A DNA stretch of 48,046 nucleotides from Deltaproteobacteria bacterium (GTDB lineage: Bacteria > Desulfobacterota > Binatia > UBA12015): the NCBI GenBank assembly GCA_016874795.1, contig VGTG01000025.1, positions 1-48,046 of the forward strand, in the 5' to 3' direction. Shown here piece after piece: positions 15,437-23,276 of this stretch. Position numbers and translations under genes: made by a program. Below the pieces are notes generated by a model. That model did no database searches, had not been told where the DNA came from, and worked only from the letters and a program-made list of their open reading frames with translations. Numbering within the stretch: position 1 is the first letter of the stretch; every line of letters begins with the position of its first letter.

Positions 15437-16669
15437 GTGGTGTCGGATCCGCACGAAGCACCCGCCGCGCTCGCCGGCCGGCGCGTGCTCGAGATCGCCG
15501 ACGAGCAGGGGGCGTATTGCGGCAAGCTCTTCGCCGACATGGGCGCGGACGTCGTGAAGATCGAGCGCCCGGGCGGCGACGCGAGCCGGCTCGTTCCTCC
15601 CTTCTGGGGCGACGAGCCGCATCCCGAGCGGAGCCTGCCGTTCCTCTACGCGAACACCAGCAAGCGCGGCGTGACGCTCGACCTGGAGCAGGCTTCGGGA
15701 CGGGAGATCTTCCGCCGTCTCGCCGCGCGCGCGGACGTCGTGATCGAGACGCTTCCGCCGAGGACGCTCGACGCGCTCGGCCTCGGCTGGGACGATCTGC
15801 ACGCGCTTCGTCCGGAGCTCGTCCTCACCTCGATCACCGGCTTCGGGCAGAGCGGCCCGCGCGCGGGCTGGCGCTCCTCGGACCTCGTCGCGAACGCGCT
15901 CGGCGGCGCCGCGATGGTGACGGGATATGCGGAGGATCCGCCCGTCCGCCTCGCCGGCTCGCACGCGCACGTGATGGCTTCGACGAACGCGGCCGCAGCG
16001 ACGATGATCGCGCTGCACCACGCGGCGCGAACGGGAGCGGGCCAGCACGTCGACATCTCGATCCAGGAGACGATGGTCGCCGTCACGCACATCTGCGGCG
16101 TCGGCAAGTGGCTCGACGACGGCATCGTCCCGCGCCGCGCGGGCACCGGTCTCTTCGCCTCGGTGCCCTCGGGCGCGTATCGCTGCCGCGACGGGCTCGC
16201 GTACCTGATGATCAACCGGCCCGCGCACTGGCGCGCGCTCGCGGAGTGGGTGCACGAGGAGACCGGCAACGAGGCGATCCTGAGCCCGCTCTTCGAGGGC
16301 CCGTCGTCGCAGAGGCTCGAGGAGCGCGAGCTCCTCGACGTGTGGATCGAGGACCTGACGTCGCGACACACGGTCCGCGAGGTGGTGCAGCAGGGGCAGC
16401 GGCGGCATCTCGCCTTCACGGCGGTGCAGAGCGCGGAGGAGGTGATCCGCGATCCGCAGCTCGCCGCGCGTGGCTTCTTCGTCGAGGTCGGGACGGAGGG
16501 CGCGGACGGAGTGCGACTTCCCGGCGCTCCGTACCGGCACGCGCGCACGCCCTGGCGCATCCGCCGTCCCGCGCCGCGCGTCGGAGAGCACGACGTCGAG
16601 ATCTACTGCGGCGAGCTCGGCATCGGCGAGGACGAGCTCGACCGCCTCCGCGCCGAGGGAGCGATCTGA
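15437..16669 (+). CDS. CaiB/BaiF class III CoA-transferase, subunit lacking the catalytic Asp
   Basis: GTG 15437 encodes 410 residues. Family hallmarks are GRRVLEIADEQGAYCGKLFAD (residues 14-34), GADVVKIERPGGD, NTSKRGVTLDL, SITGFGQSGP and the RTGAGQHVDISIQE strand. The family moves CoA between carboxylates through a covalent Asp intermediate. Aligning back from the RTGxGQ segment, the position held by the nucleophilic Asp is His here (SHAHVMAST), whereas the next gene keeps PDS. This mirrors heterodimeric enzymes such as benzylsuccinate CoA-transferase BbsEF, where one subunit is non-catalytic. It overlaps the second subunit by TGATG, so both are probably made together as a complex. Confidence 0.9.
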   Translation: MVSDPHEAPAALAGRRVLEIADEQGAYCGKLFADMGADVVKIERPGGDASRLVPPFWGDEPHPERSLPFLYANTSKRGVTLDLEQASGREIFRRLAARADVVIETLPPRTLDALGLGWDDLHALRPELVLTSITGFGQSGPRAGWRSSDLVANALGGAAMVTGYAEDPPVRLAGSHAHVMASTNAAAATMIALHHAARTGAGQHVDISIQETMVAVTHICGVGKWLDDGIVPRRAGTGLFASVPSGAYRCRDGLAYLMINRPAHWRALAEWVHEETGNEAILSPLFEGPSSQRLEERELLDVWIEDLTSRHTVREVVQQGQRRHLAFTAVQSAEEVIRDPQLAARGFFVEVGTEGADGVRLPGAPYRHARTPWRIRRPAPRVGEHDVEIYCGELGIGEDELDRLRAEGAI

Positions 16670-17913
16670 TGCAGCCCGGCGCACTCGCCGACCTCCGCGT
16701 GCTCGAGCTCACCGCGGGCATGGCCGGCCCGTGGATCGGCCGCTTCATGGCGTGGTGCGGCGCGGAGGTGATCAAGGTCGAGTCGAAGACGCGCCCGGAC
16801 GTGACGCGGCAGTACGTCCCGCCCTGGGCGCCCGAGCGCGGCATCGAGCCGCAGCTCTCTCCGTGGTTCACCGACTGGAACGCGGGCAAGCGCTTCGTCG
16901 CGCTCGACCTGAAGCATCCCGAAGCCGTCGCGCTCGCGAAGCGCCTCGTCGCCAGGTGCGACGTCGTCGTCGAGAACTATGCGCCCGGCGTCCTCGAGAA
17001 GCTCGGCCTCGGCTGGGAGGAGCTCGCGCGCGTCAAGCACGACCTCGTTCTGCTGAGCACGTCCGGCTTCGGCGACTCCGGCCCGTATCGCAGCCACGTG
17101 ACGTGGGGACCGAACATCGAAGCGGTCTCCGGACTCGCGACGACCTCGGGCTTCGCCGAGCGGCCGTGCACCATGACGCACTACGCGTACCCCGATTCGC
17201 TGAGCGCTCTGCACGGGCTCTTCGCCGTGATGTGCGCGCTCGATCATCGCTCGCGGACGGGCGAGGGCCAGCGGATCGACCTCTCCCAGCTCGAGGCGAC
17301 GATCGCCGTCTACGGCGAAGCGCTCGTCGAGCCGCTCGTGCGCGGGCGCGCCGTCGAGCGACTCGGCAACCGCTCGCGCCACGCCGCGCCGCACGGCTGC
17401 TACAGCTGTGCGGGCGAGGACCGCTGGTGCGCGATCTCGGTCTTCGACGACGAAGCGTGGCGGCGGCTCTGTCGCGTCGCGGAGCATCCCGAGTGGATCG
17501 AGGAGCCGCGCTTCGCGACTCTCGACGCGCGGCTCGCAAACGTCGCGGAGCTCGATCGCCGGATCGAGAGCTGGACGCGGGAGCACGACGCCTTCGAGCT
17601 GATGGAGTCGCTGCAGGCCGCCGGCGTCGCCGCGGGCGTCGTGCAGACGACGGAGGATCAGTACCGCCGCGATCCACAGCTCGCCGCGCGCGACTTCTTC
17701 GAGGAGATCGAGCACCGCGTGAAGGGCACCGTCGTCGCGACCGGCATCCCTCTCGGACTCCGCGGAACGCCCGGACGCACGCCGCACGCGGGCTCGGCAG
17801 TCGGCGAGGACAACGATTACGTCTTCGGGGAGATTCTCAGCTTGACGTCCGACGAGCGGCGGCGGCTGACGGAGAGCGGTGCGATCGAGCCGCGCGACGA
17901 GCCTCGCCGGTGA
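16669..17913 (+). CDS. CaiB/BaiF class III CoA-transferase, catalytic subunit
   Basis: ATG 16669 overlaps the stop of the first subunit. The protein has 414 residues: LADLRVLELTAGMAGPWIG (N-terminus), GAEVIKVESKTRPD, NAGKRFVALDLKHPE, STSGFGDSGPYRSH, then HYAYPDSLSALHG, in which the Asp aligns with Asp169 of formyl-CoA transferase, and SRTGEGQRIDLSQLEATI. It should carry the covalent CoA-aspartyl intermediate. The substrate is not predictable; the pair may activate an aromatic or long-chain acid using succinyl-CoA or another donor. A convergent TetR gene follows after 47 nt. Complete and of normal length. Confidence 0.92.
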   Translation: MQPGALADLRVLELTAGMAGPWIGRFMAWCGAEVIKVESKTRPDVTRQYVPPWAPERGIEPQLSPWFTDWNAGKRFVALDLKHPEAVALAKRLVARCDVVVENYAPGVLEKLGLGWEELARVKHDLVLLSTSGFGDSGPYRSHVTWGPNIEAVSGLATTSGFAERPCTMTHYAYPDSLSALHGLFAVMCALDHRSRTGEGQRIDLSQLEATIAVYGEALVEPLVRGRAVERLGNRSRHAAPHGCYSCAGEDRWCAISVFDDEAWRRLCRVAEHPEWIEEPRFATLDARLANVAELDRRIESWTREHDAFELMESLQAAGVAAGVVQTTEDQYRRDPQLAARDFFEEIEHRVKGTVVATGIPLGLRGTPGRTPHAGSAVGEDNDYVFGEILSLTSDERRRLTESGAIEPRDEPRR

Positions 17914-17960
17914 GCCGAGCACACGGGGACCGACGCGCGCGCACGCGCGACGCCGCCCGA

Positions 17961-18587
17961 TCAGCCGAGCGGGGCGAGGACGGCGAGGGCGGCCCGCTCG
18001 ACGGCCGCCTGCGCGCGGGCCCGGCTCAGACCCGAGTCGCTTCGCAGGCGATCCCACGCTTCGAACGAGAGGACGAGATCGAGCGCGTCGGCGACCGCCC
18101 CGGGCTGCTTGGCGAGCTCGGGCAGCCGGCGCATCAGATCCGCGCGCAGCTCGCGAACGAGCGTCCGGTGGCGCGACGTCAAGAACCTCGAGGTCGACCG
18201 CCGGCGATTTCCAGCCCGCTTGTAGGGCGCGATGTACTCGTAGAACTCGACCCGAGCCGCGATCAGGTCGCGGGCCCTCTTCGAGAGGGTACCGGGGGGA
18301 GTGCCCCGGGAGATCGGCAGCTCGACGCCCGCGAGCATGCGCTCGTCCATCGCTGCGAAGAGGCTCTCCATGTCGGAGAAGTGCCGGAACACGCTCCGGA
18401 GACCGACGTTCGCGCGCTCCGCGACGGCCTGAGCGGTCGGCTCGACGGCGCCCTCGCCGACGAGCTCGAGGATTGCGTCGACGATGGCGCGCTTGCTCCG
18501 GACGCCGCGCAGGGCGCGGCCGTCGGAGGCGTCCTCCTCCTTCGCCGCGACCGATCGCGCCGCGCTTCGGGCGGCTCGCGGGCTCAC
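17961..18587 (-). CDS. TetR-family transcriptional regulator
   Basis: The chosen start is GTG 18587, giving 208 residues; a longer frame to 18767 overlaps the sulfatase start and lacks family character. The HTH reads RAIVDAILELVGEGAVEPTA, then VAERANVGLRSVFRHFSDME (recognition helix). The ligand domain (residues 70-205) is helical and Arg-rich (HRTLVRELRADLMRRLPEL). It is divergent from the sulfatase-like gene, with about 70 nt between starts, and convergent with the CoA-transferase pair. It may control either; proximity favours the sulfatase side. Confidence 0.85.
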   Translation of the reverse strand: MSPRAARSAARSVAAKEEDASDGRALRGVRSKRAIVDAILELVGEGAVEPTAQAVAERANVGLRSVFRHFSDMESLFAAMDERMLAGVELPISRGTPPGTLSKRARDLIAARVEFYEYIAPYKRAGNRRRSTSRFLTSRHRTLVRELRADLMRRLPELAKQPGAVADALDLVLSFEAWDRLRSDSGLSRARAQAAVERAALAVLAPLG

Positions 18588-18656
18588 GACGTGCTGCGCT
18601 TCATGCTCATTTGGCGGCGATGGTGTCACGGGCCTGTAGTTGCGTCCAGCACGGGA

Positions 18657-20672
18657 ATGGTCGTCTACCTCGCGATCGTCATGCTCGCAGTGCTCGCAGG
18701 TTGTGCGCGCGAAGCTCCGCGCCTCCAAGTGGTCGCGAGGCTCTTTCCGACCGAGGCGAAGAAGCACTTCGGCGATCGGGCGGAGTGCGACGTCGACGAC
18801 GATATCCGCCCGGCGCTCGGCTGCGCTCGCCTGATCGGCTCGCGGCCCGACGAGAGCGGCTCGGAGTCGGCCTCGCGGTATCGAGTCCCGCGGGACGCCG
18901 CCGGGAAGCCGCTCGTCGTCCGCCGGTTGGTGCGCCCGAGCGTCGAAGCGAAGTGGGAGAACCTCGAGCCGCTCCTGCGGAGGAGCGCCGACGGCACGAT
19001 CGACGTTCCTTTCCCCGGCGGCGCGGGGCAGCGCGAGGTCTTCGTGTACCTCGTCGGCGACGGGCCGAGCGAATGGCGATCGAAGCCCGTCGCGATTCCG
19101 CCCGGTGCGGTACTCGAGGGCGCGGTCGCTCTCGACACTCTCGTGCCGGCCGATTCGCGCGCGCCGATCGCCTTCGAGGTGCGTGTCGCGACGGCCGACG
19201 GCGAGAGGTCTCTGTATCGCACCGAGCGGAAGGCGGACGATCCGGGCGGCTGGTACGACTATCGGATCGACCTCGCGGAGCTCGCCGGGCGTGAGGCCTC
19301 GTTCGTCCTAGACGCGACGACGCTCGAAGGAGCGCAGGGGTCGTTCGAGATCGCGGCACCCCTCTGGAGCCGGCCGCTCCTCGTCGCCCCGACCCGGGCG
19401 AAAGCCGCGGAGCGTCCGAGCTTCCTCGTGATCTCGATCGACACGCTCCGCGCGGATCACGTCGGCGTGTACGGCGCACAGCGGCCGACGACGCCGAATC
19501 TCGATCGCCTCGCTGCACGCGGCGTCGTCTTCGAAGACGCGAGCACGACCTATCCCTCGACGACCGCTTCGCACATGAGCTTGATGACGGGGCTCCACCC
19601 GAGCTCGCACGGCGTCTACTTTCCGGGCAGGCGCCTCGACGTCCGCGTGCCGACCGTCGCGCAGCTCCTCGCGCAGAGTGGCTACCGCACCGCCGCCGTC
19701 ACCGAGAACGGCATGATCGGCTCGGTGGCCGGCTTCCAGCGGGGCTTCGATTCGTACGCCGAGGTGAAGGAGGGTCGCACCTTCGAGGTGCCGGGCTACG
19801 TCGCCGAGGTCGTCGATCGCGGCATCGCGTTGCTCGATCGCCATCGCGACGAGGAGTTCTTCCTCTTCCTGCACACGTATCAGGTGCACGCGCCGCACGA
19901 TCCGCCCGCGGCTTTCGCTCGCTTCGGCGGCGGCGAGGGCTCGCCCGCGGAAAGGTACGCGGGCGAGGTGCTCTACATGGACAGCGAGATCGGTCGTCTC
20001 CTCGACGCGGTCGACGCGAGCGGGCTCGACGAGAAGACGGTCGTCCTCCTCACGGCCGATCACGGCGAGGGCTTCGGCGAGCACGGTGTCCTCGGGCACG
20101 GGCACGCGCTCTTCGAGGAGCTGATGCGCATTCCTCTCGTCGTCTGGGACGCGGGTGCGCCGGCGAGGCGTCGCGTCGACGTGCCGGTCTCCCTCGTCGA
20201 CGTCCCGCCGACGATCCTCGAGCTCGCCGGGATCGAGGTGCCGCCGACGTCGCAAGGGAGAAGTCTCGTCGCGCTCCTTCGCGGGACCGCCGACGAGGTT
20301 CCGGAGCGTCCCGTCTTCGCGGAGCGGCGGCTCGAGGACGGCAGCGTCGCGACGGCCGTCCGCAAGGGGGATCGCAAGTGGATCCTCGGCGAGCCGCTTC
20401 GCCCCGACCGAGTCTTCGACGTCGCGTCGGATCCAAAGGAGTCGAAGAACCTCGCGACGCCGGAGCTCCTCGCGGAAGGACGGGCTCTCCTCGACGCGCA
20501 CGTGCAGCGGGCGCAGAACCTGCAGGCCGAGCTCGGTGCATCGGTCGAGCGTCCCCGCGACGTCGACCCGCGCACGCAGAACGCGCTGCGTGCTCTCGGC
20601 TACGTCGAATCGCCGGACGGCGCCTGGGCGCCGCCGCCGGCACCGGCGCCGACGGGAGGCGCGGGAAGCTAG
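18657..20672 (+). CDS. Sulfatase/alkaline-phosphatase-superfamily lipoprotein
   Basis: ATG 18657 gives 671 residues. VMLAVLAGC at 8-16 is a signal peptide with a lipobox Cys. Residues 40-245 form an N-terminal region without recognised domains. The sulfatase-fold domain starts near 258: FLVISIDTLRADHVGVYG (metal Asp), TTPNLDRLAARGVVFEDA, then TYPSTTASHMSLMTGLHP at the nucleophile position, HTYQVHAPHDPP, and LLTADHGEGFGEHG (metal Asp-His). The C/S-x-P-x-R formylglycine motif of true sulfatases is not present; a Thr or Ser would be the nucleophile, as in phosphotransferase-type relatives. Periplasmic or outer-membrane location is likely. Substrate unknown. Confidence 0.88.
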   Translation: MVVYLAIVMLAVLAGCAREAPRLQVVARLFPTEAKKHFGDRAECDVDDDIRPALGCARLIGSRPDESGSESASRYRVPRDAAGKPLVVRRLVRPSVEAKWENLEPLLRRSADGTIDVPFPGGAGQREVFVYLVGDGPSEWRSKPVAIPPGAVLEGAVALDTLVPADSRAPIAFEVRVATADGERSLYRTERKADDPGGWYDYRIDLAELAGREASFVLDATTLEGAQGSFEIAAPLWSRPLLVAPTRAKAAERPSFLVISIDTLRADHVGVYGAQRPTTPNLDRLAARGVVFEDASTTYPSTTASHMSLMTGLHPSSHGVYFPGRRLDVRVPTVAQLLAQSGYRTAAVTENGMIGSVAGFQRGFDSYAEVKEGRTFEVPGYVAEVVDRGIALLDRHRDEEFFLFLHTYQVHAPHDPPAAFARFGGGEGSPAERYAGEVLYMDSEIGRLLDAVDASGLDEKTVVLLTADHGEGFGEHGVLGHGHALFEELMRIPLVVWDAGAPARRRVDVPVSLVDVPPTILELAGIEVPPTSQGRSLVALLRGTADEVPERPVFAERRLEDGSVATAVRKGDRKWILGEPLRPDRVFDVASDPKESKNLATPELLAEGRALLDAHVQRAQNLQAELGASVERPRDVDPRTQNALRALGYVESPDGAWAPPPAPAPTGGAGS

Positions 20673-20844
20673 AGCCGAGGACGGTTCCCGGCGGAACCGG
20701 CAGATAGCCGCGCATGATCGAGAGATCGGATTGGCAGACGCCGCTCGCCTCGACCTCGACGACCGCGTCCCGCGGGCCCGGCTCCGACGGCTTCACGTCC
20801 TCGATCGCCAACTTCTCGGTTCCGACGAAGACGGCTGCTCGCAT
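20673..20844 (-). pseudogene. Zn-dependent alcohol dehydrogenase N-terminal fragment
   Basis: Minus-strand ATG 20844 encodes MRAAVFVGTEKLAIEDV, then VVEVEASGVCQSDLSIM and GYLPVPPGTVLG. This is the start of a medium-chain zinc alcohol dehydrogenase, including the first catalytic-Zn Cys (GVCQSD). Similarity ends after about 57 residues, just before the GHE motif that should follow. The break is immediately beyond the stop codon of the sulfatase-like gene at 20672, so about 85% of the gene has been lost at that join. Confidence 0.8.
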
Positions 20845-20877
20845 GACTTACTCTCGTGGTGGTTTCGTGGTCGGTGC

Positions 20878-21831
20878 TCAGGGGCACTCGTCGAAGAGGC
20901 GCGACGCCAAGAGCTCCTCGACGCACCTGTCGGCCTCTTGCTGCGTGACGGAGGTGAGCGTGGGCAGACCGCAGGAGCCGCTGCCTCCGGGATCGTTGTC
21001 CACGAAGGCGAGGCAGTAGTCGGAGCCGAGCACCGAAGCCGTCGACCGCGGCAGGTGATAGCCGGGCCCTCTCGGCTCGGGGAGGAAGCAGGTACTCGCC
21101 GACGACACGCCGGTCACGTCGCCGGTCTGGCACACCGCGCCGCCGCGTCCATTCTCGTCGAAGAAGCCCGGTGGGAACGTGGCCTCGAGCAACTCGGTGG
21201 TCCAGCACGGGCATTGCGCGTTCAGGAGGCCGCGCAAGCCGTCGGTCCCATGCGTGACGATCGCCCAGCCGACGTAGGCGCTCTTGCCCGAGAGGCAATC
21301 GCCGTGCAGCGCGGCACGCTCGAACGCGCGGTCGAAGCTCGCTTGGAGGCTCTCGAGCCTCGAAGCGAGGCCTTCGGGATCGGGATTCCGCACGTCGTAG
21401 GCGTAGGCAGCGGTGAGCTTGCGGCTCGCTCGGGCGAGGGTGTCGAGCTGCGCGTCCGTGCACGCGGAAGCGGCAGGGCCGCCCGGTCGCAGCTCGGCGA
21501 GTGCGATGGCGATCAGCTCGTCGATCGCTTCGCCGACGTCGTCGGAGTCGTCGCTGGTGCGGCAGCCGCCGCGCTCCTCGAAGCGCAGGAAAGCGGCGGC
21601 GCGACGCTGCTCGGCGTCGTGCGCGCACGGCGCGCTCCCGCCGGACTCGAGGTTTTCCGCCTCGCAGGCGAGCCGCGCACGCGCTTCGGCTCCGGCGGCG
21701 CGGAGCTTGTTCGCTTGACAGCGCTCGGCTGCCCCATTCTTGGCGGCCCCGGCGACGATGGGACACGCGAGGATCCAGGCGGCGAAGGCGATGGACCGAG
21801 CTCGGTTTCGGAAGCTTTGCATCTTCGGCAT
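20878..21831 (-). CDS. Cys-rich exported protein, unknown function
   Basis: A 317-residue protein, ATG 21831 (a second Met at 21822 is possible). Residues 5-30 (RNRARSIAFAAWILACPIVAGA) form a signal peptide. The mature part has at least 14 Cys, spaced as in disulphide-bonded secreted proteins (CQAN, ACEAEN, PCAHDA, GGCRTSD, CPCWTTELL, STCFLPEP, DRCVEELL). The middle is helical. No catalytic signature or known domain was recognised. The only plus-strand features in this stretch are shadows. It probably acts in the periplasm. Confidence 0.65.
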   Translation of the reverse strand: MPKMQSFRNRARSIAFAAWILACPIVAGAAKNGAAERCQANKLRAAGAEARARLACEAENLESGGSAPCAHDAEQRRAAAFLRFEERGGCRTSDDSDDVGEAIDELIAIALAELRPGGPAASACTDAQLDTLARASRKLTAAYAYDVRNPDPEGLASRLESLQASFDRAFERAALHGDCLSGKSAYVGWAIVTHGTDGLRGLLNAQCPCWTTELLEATFPPGFFDENGRGGAVCQTGDVTGVSSASTCFLPEPRGPGYHLPRSTASVLGSDYCLAFVDNDPGGSGSCGLPTLTSVTQQEADRCVEELLASRLFDECP

Positions 21832-21945
21832 GGGAGCCTTCTCGTCGACGTACCGCTCGAATGGCCGGCCGTCCTCATCTCCGAATCACGTTTGCCGCCC
21901 GCACGGCAAGGGGGCATCCTCCCGAGCCGTGGCTGGCTTTGCAGG

Positions 21946-22011
21946 GCGCGACGCATCGCCGTGATCGCCGCGATGGTTCAGGAGCTGCAACCCATCGTGC
22001 GCACTCTCTAG
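21946..22011 (+). pseudogene. Possible nucleosidase/phosphorylase N-terminal remnant
   Basis: The plus strand reads RIAVIAAMVQELQPIVRTL, then TAG. It resembles the start of 5'-methylthioadenosine/adenosylhomocysteine nucleosidase-like proteins (IGIIAAMxEE). Only about 20 codons remain before the 45-bp tandem repeats begin. With so little sequence, chance similarity is possible. Confidence 0.3.
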
Positions 22012-22013
22012 GG

Positions 22014-22103
22014 GGACTCTCTAGGGGGTCCGGTTCGTTGCAGCGCATCTGCACCCAGGGACTCTCTAGGGGGTCCGGTTCGTTGCAGCGCATCTGCACC
22101 CAG
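22014..22103 (+). repeat. Two perfect 45-bp tandem repeat units
   Basis: The unit starts GGACTCTCTAGGGGGTCCGG and ends GCATCTGCACCCAG. Two copies begin at 22014 and 22059 without mismatches in between. An extra ACTCTCTAGGGGG precedes them at 22003. The second unit continues into a long inverted repeat (22069-22151). Related to the diverged copy at 2242-2278. Confidence 0.9.
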
Positions 22104-22151
22104 GCTGCGAAAGCAGCCTGGGTGCAGATGCAGCGTAACGAACCGGACCCC
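22069..22151. repeat. Long hairpin with GAAA loop, REP-like palindrome
   Basis: The inner stem has 19-bp perfect arms (22090-22108 and 22113-22131, left arm GCATCTGCACCCAGGCTGC) closed by GAAA. Then there is a 5x5 internal mismatch, and the outer arms GGTCCGGTTCGTT / AACGAACCGGACC pair again. If transcribed, either strand would form a very stable structure; the plus-strand loop GAAA is a GNRA tetraloop. Its palindromic form and dispersed occurrence fit a REP/BIME-like element. It is in the gap between two divergent genes' 5' and 3' ends. Confidence 0.85.
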
Positions 22152-22255
22152 TTTCCGTCTGCGAGCGCCGACGGAGGCGCACGTTCGCTGTGCAAGCGCT
22201 CGCAACTTGCGCACGAGCCCGAGCCCGACGCGCAGCGGAGGCGATCGTGGGACGG

Positions 22256-22280
22256 CGGGCCCGCGCGCTGCGCGGGCCCG
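22256..22280 (-). terminator. GC-rich hairpin, probable terminator of the esterase operon
   Basis: CGGGCCCGCGC - GCT - GCGCGGGCCCG forms an 11-bp perfect stem, 18 nt beyond the stop of the minus-strand esterase gene, the last gene of the P450 operon. No U-tract follows, as is common in very GC-rich genomes, so termination strength is uncertain. Confidence 0.5.
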
Positions 22281-22298
22281 GTCACGGTCACCGGGACG

Positions 22299-23231
22299 TC
22301 ACATCCCGAAGGCGGAGCGCAGTTGCCGCGCCGCGTACTGCATCGCGTCGCGACCCTTCTCGAGCCCCATCGTCATACCGAAGAAGCCGTGGATCACGCC
22401 GTCCCAGCGGCGGATCTCGGTCGGCACGCCGGCGGCGCGCAAGCGCTCACCGTACGCCTCACCTTCATCCCGAAGGGGATCGAACTCGGCCGTGATCACG
22501 GTCGCCGGCGGGAGCCCGCCCAGGTCCTTCGCGCACTCCGGCGAAGCGAGCGGGTTCGTGCGATCGTCCGCGCACGAGAGGTACTGCTCCCAGAACCACT
22601 GCATCGAGCCGGCCGTGAGGAAGTAGCCGTCCGCGTTCTCGCGGTACGAAACCGTCTCCATGCGCGCGTCGGTGACGGGATAGATGAGGAGCTGGTGCAC
22701 GATGCGAGGCCCGCCGCGCTCCTTCGCGGCGAGCGCGACCGTCGCGGTGAGATTCCCGCCCGCGCTGTCGCCGCCGATCGCGATGCGTGCGGCGTCGACG
22801 TCGAGCTCGCGCGCGTTCGCCGCGACCCACGCGGTCGCGGCGTAGCAATCCTCGATCGCGCAGGGGAACTTGTGCTCCGGCGCGAGGCGATAGTCGACGG
22901 AGACGACGACGCAGCCGACCTGGTTCGTCAGCGAGCGCGAGCTCGCGTCGTGCGTCTCGAGGTTGCCGAGCACCCAGCCGCCGCCGTGGAAGTACACGAG
23001 CGCCGGATGCGGTCCCTTTCCCTGCGGCGTGTAGATGCGCACGGGAATCGGCCCGTTCGGTCCCGGGATGTCGCGGTTCTCGACGCGCGCGACGGGCTCC
23101 GGCTCGGCTCCCGTCCCGAGGAGGCTGTTCATCGCCTGGCGCGCCATCTCGACGCCGAGCTCGTGCAGCGCGGGAGCGCCCGGCGGCGACAGGAGGGCCA
23201 TCATCTGCTTCACGTCTTCGTCGAGCGGCAT
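22299..23231 (-). CDS. Alpha/beta-hydrolase, HSL-type esterase/lipase
   Basis: A 310-residue protein, ATG 23231. YFHGGGWVLG near residue 80 is the HGGG oxyanion-hole motif of hormone-sensitive-lipase family IV, followed by VDYRLAPEHKFPC, GGDSAGGNL (nucleophile Ser in GDSAG), ITAEFDPLRDEG (catalytic Asp) and VIHGFFGM (catalytic His). The full Ser-Asp-His triad is present. No signal peptide, so it is probably cytoplasmic, hydrolysing short-chain or bulky esters. Last gene of a five-gene minus operon with P450, SDR, GNAT and RlmL-like genes, which hints at esters formed during oxidative degradation. Confidence 0.92.
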   Translation of the reverse strand: MPLDEDVKQMMALLSPPGAPALHELGVEMARQAMNSLLGTGAEPEPVARVENRDIPGPNGPIPVRIYTPQGKGPHPALVYFHGGGWVLGNLETHDASSRSLTNQVGCVVVSVDYRLAPEHKFPCAIEDCYAATAWVAANARELDVDAARIAIGGDSAGGNLTATVALAAKERGGPRIVHQLLIYPVTDARMETVSYRENADGYFLTAGSMQWFWEQYLSCADDRTNPLASPECAKDLGGLPPATVITAEFDPLRDEGEAYGERLRAAGVPTEIRRWDGVIHGFFGMTMGLEKGRDAMQYAARQLRSAFGM

Positions 23232-23276
23232 CTCGTTTCTCCTCGCGTCGGGTTCGACCCGTCTTCTCGGTTCGGG

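Noticed and set aside
16470-18656. The long upstream extension of the sulfatase-like frame
   Set aside because: The frame is open through the CoA-transferase and TetR genes only because of GC content. A signal peptide at 18657 marks the real start.
22014-22151. CRISPR-like repeats
   Set aside because: There are only two direct 45-bp units with no spacers between them and an inverted third copy, which is not the structure of a CRISPR array.
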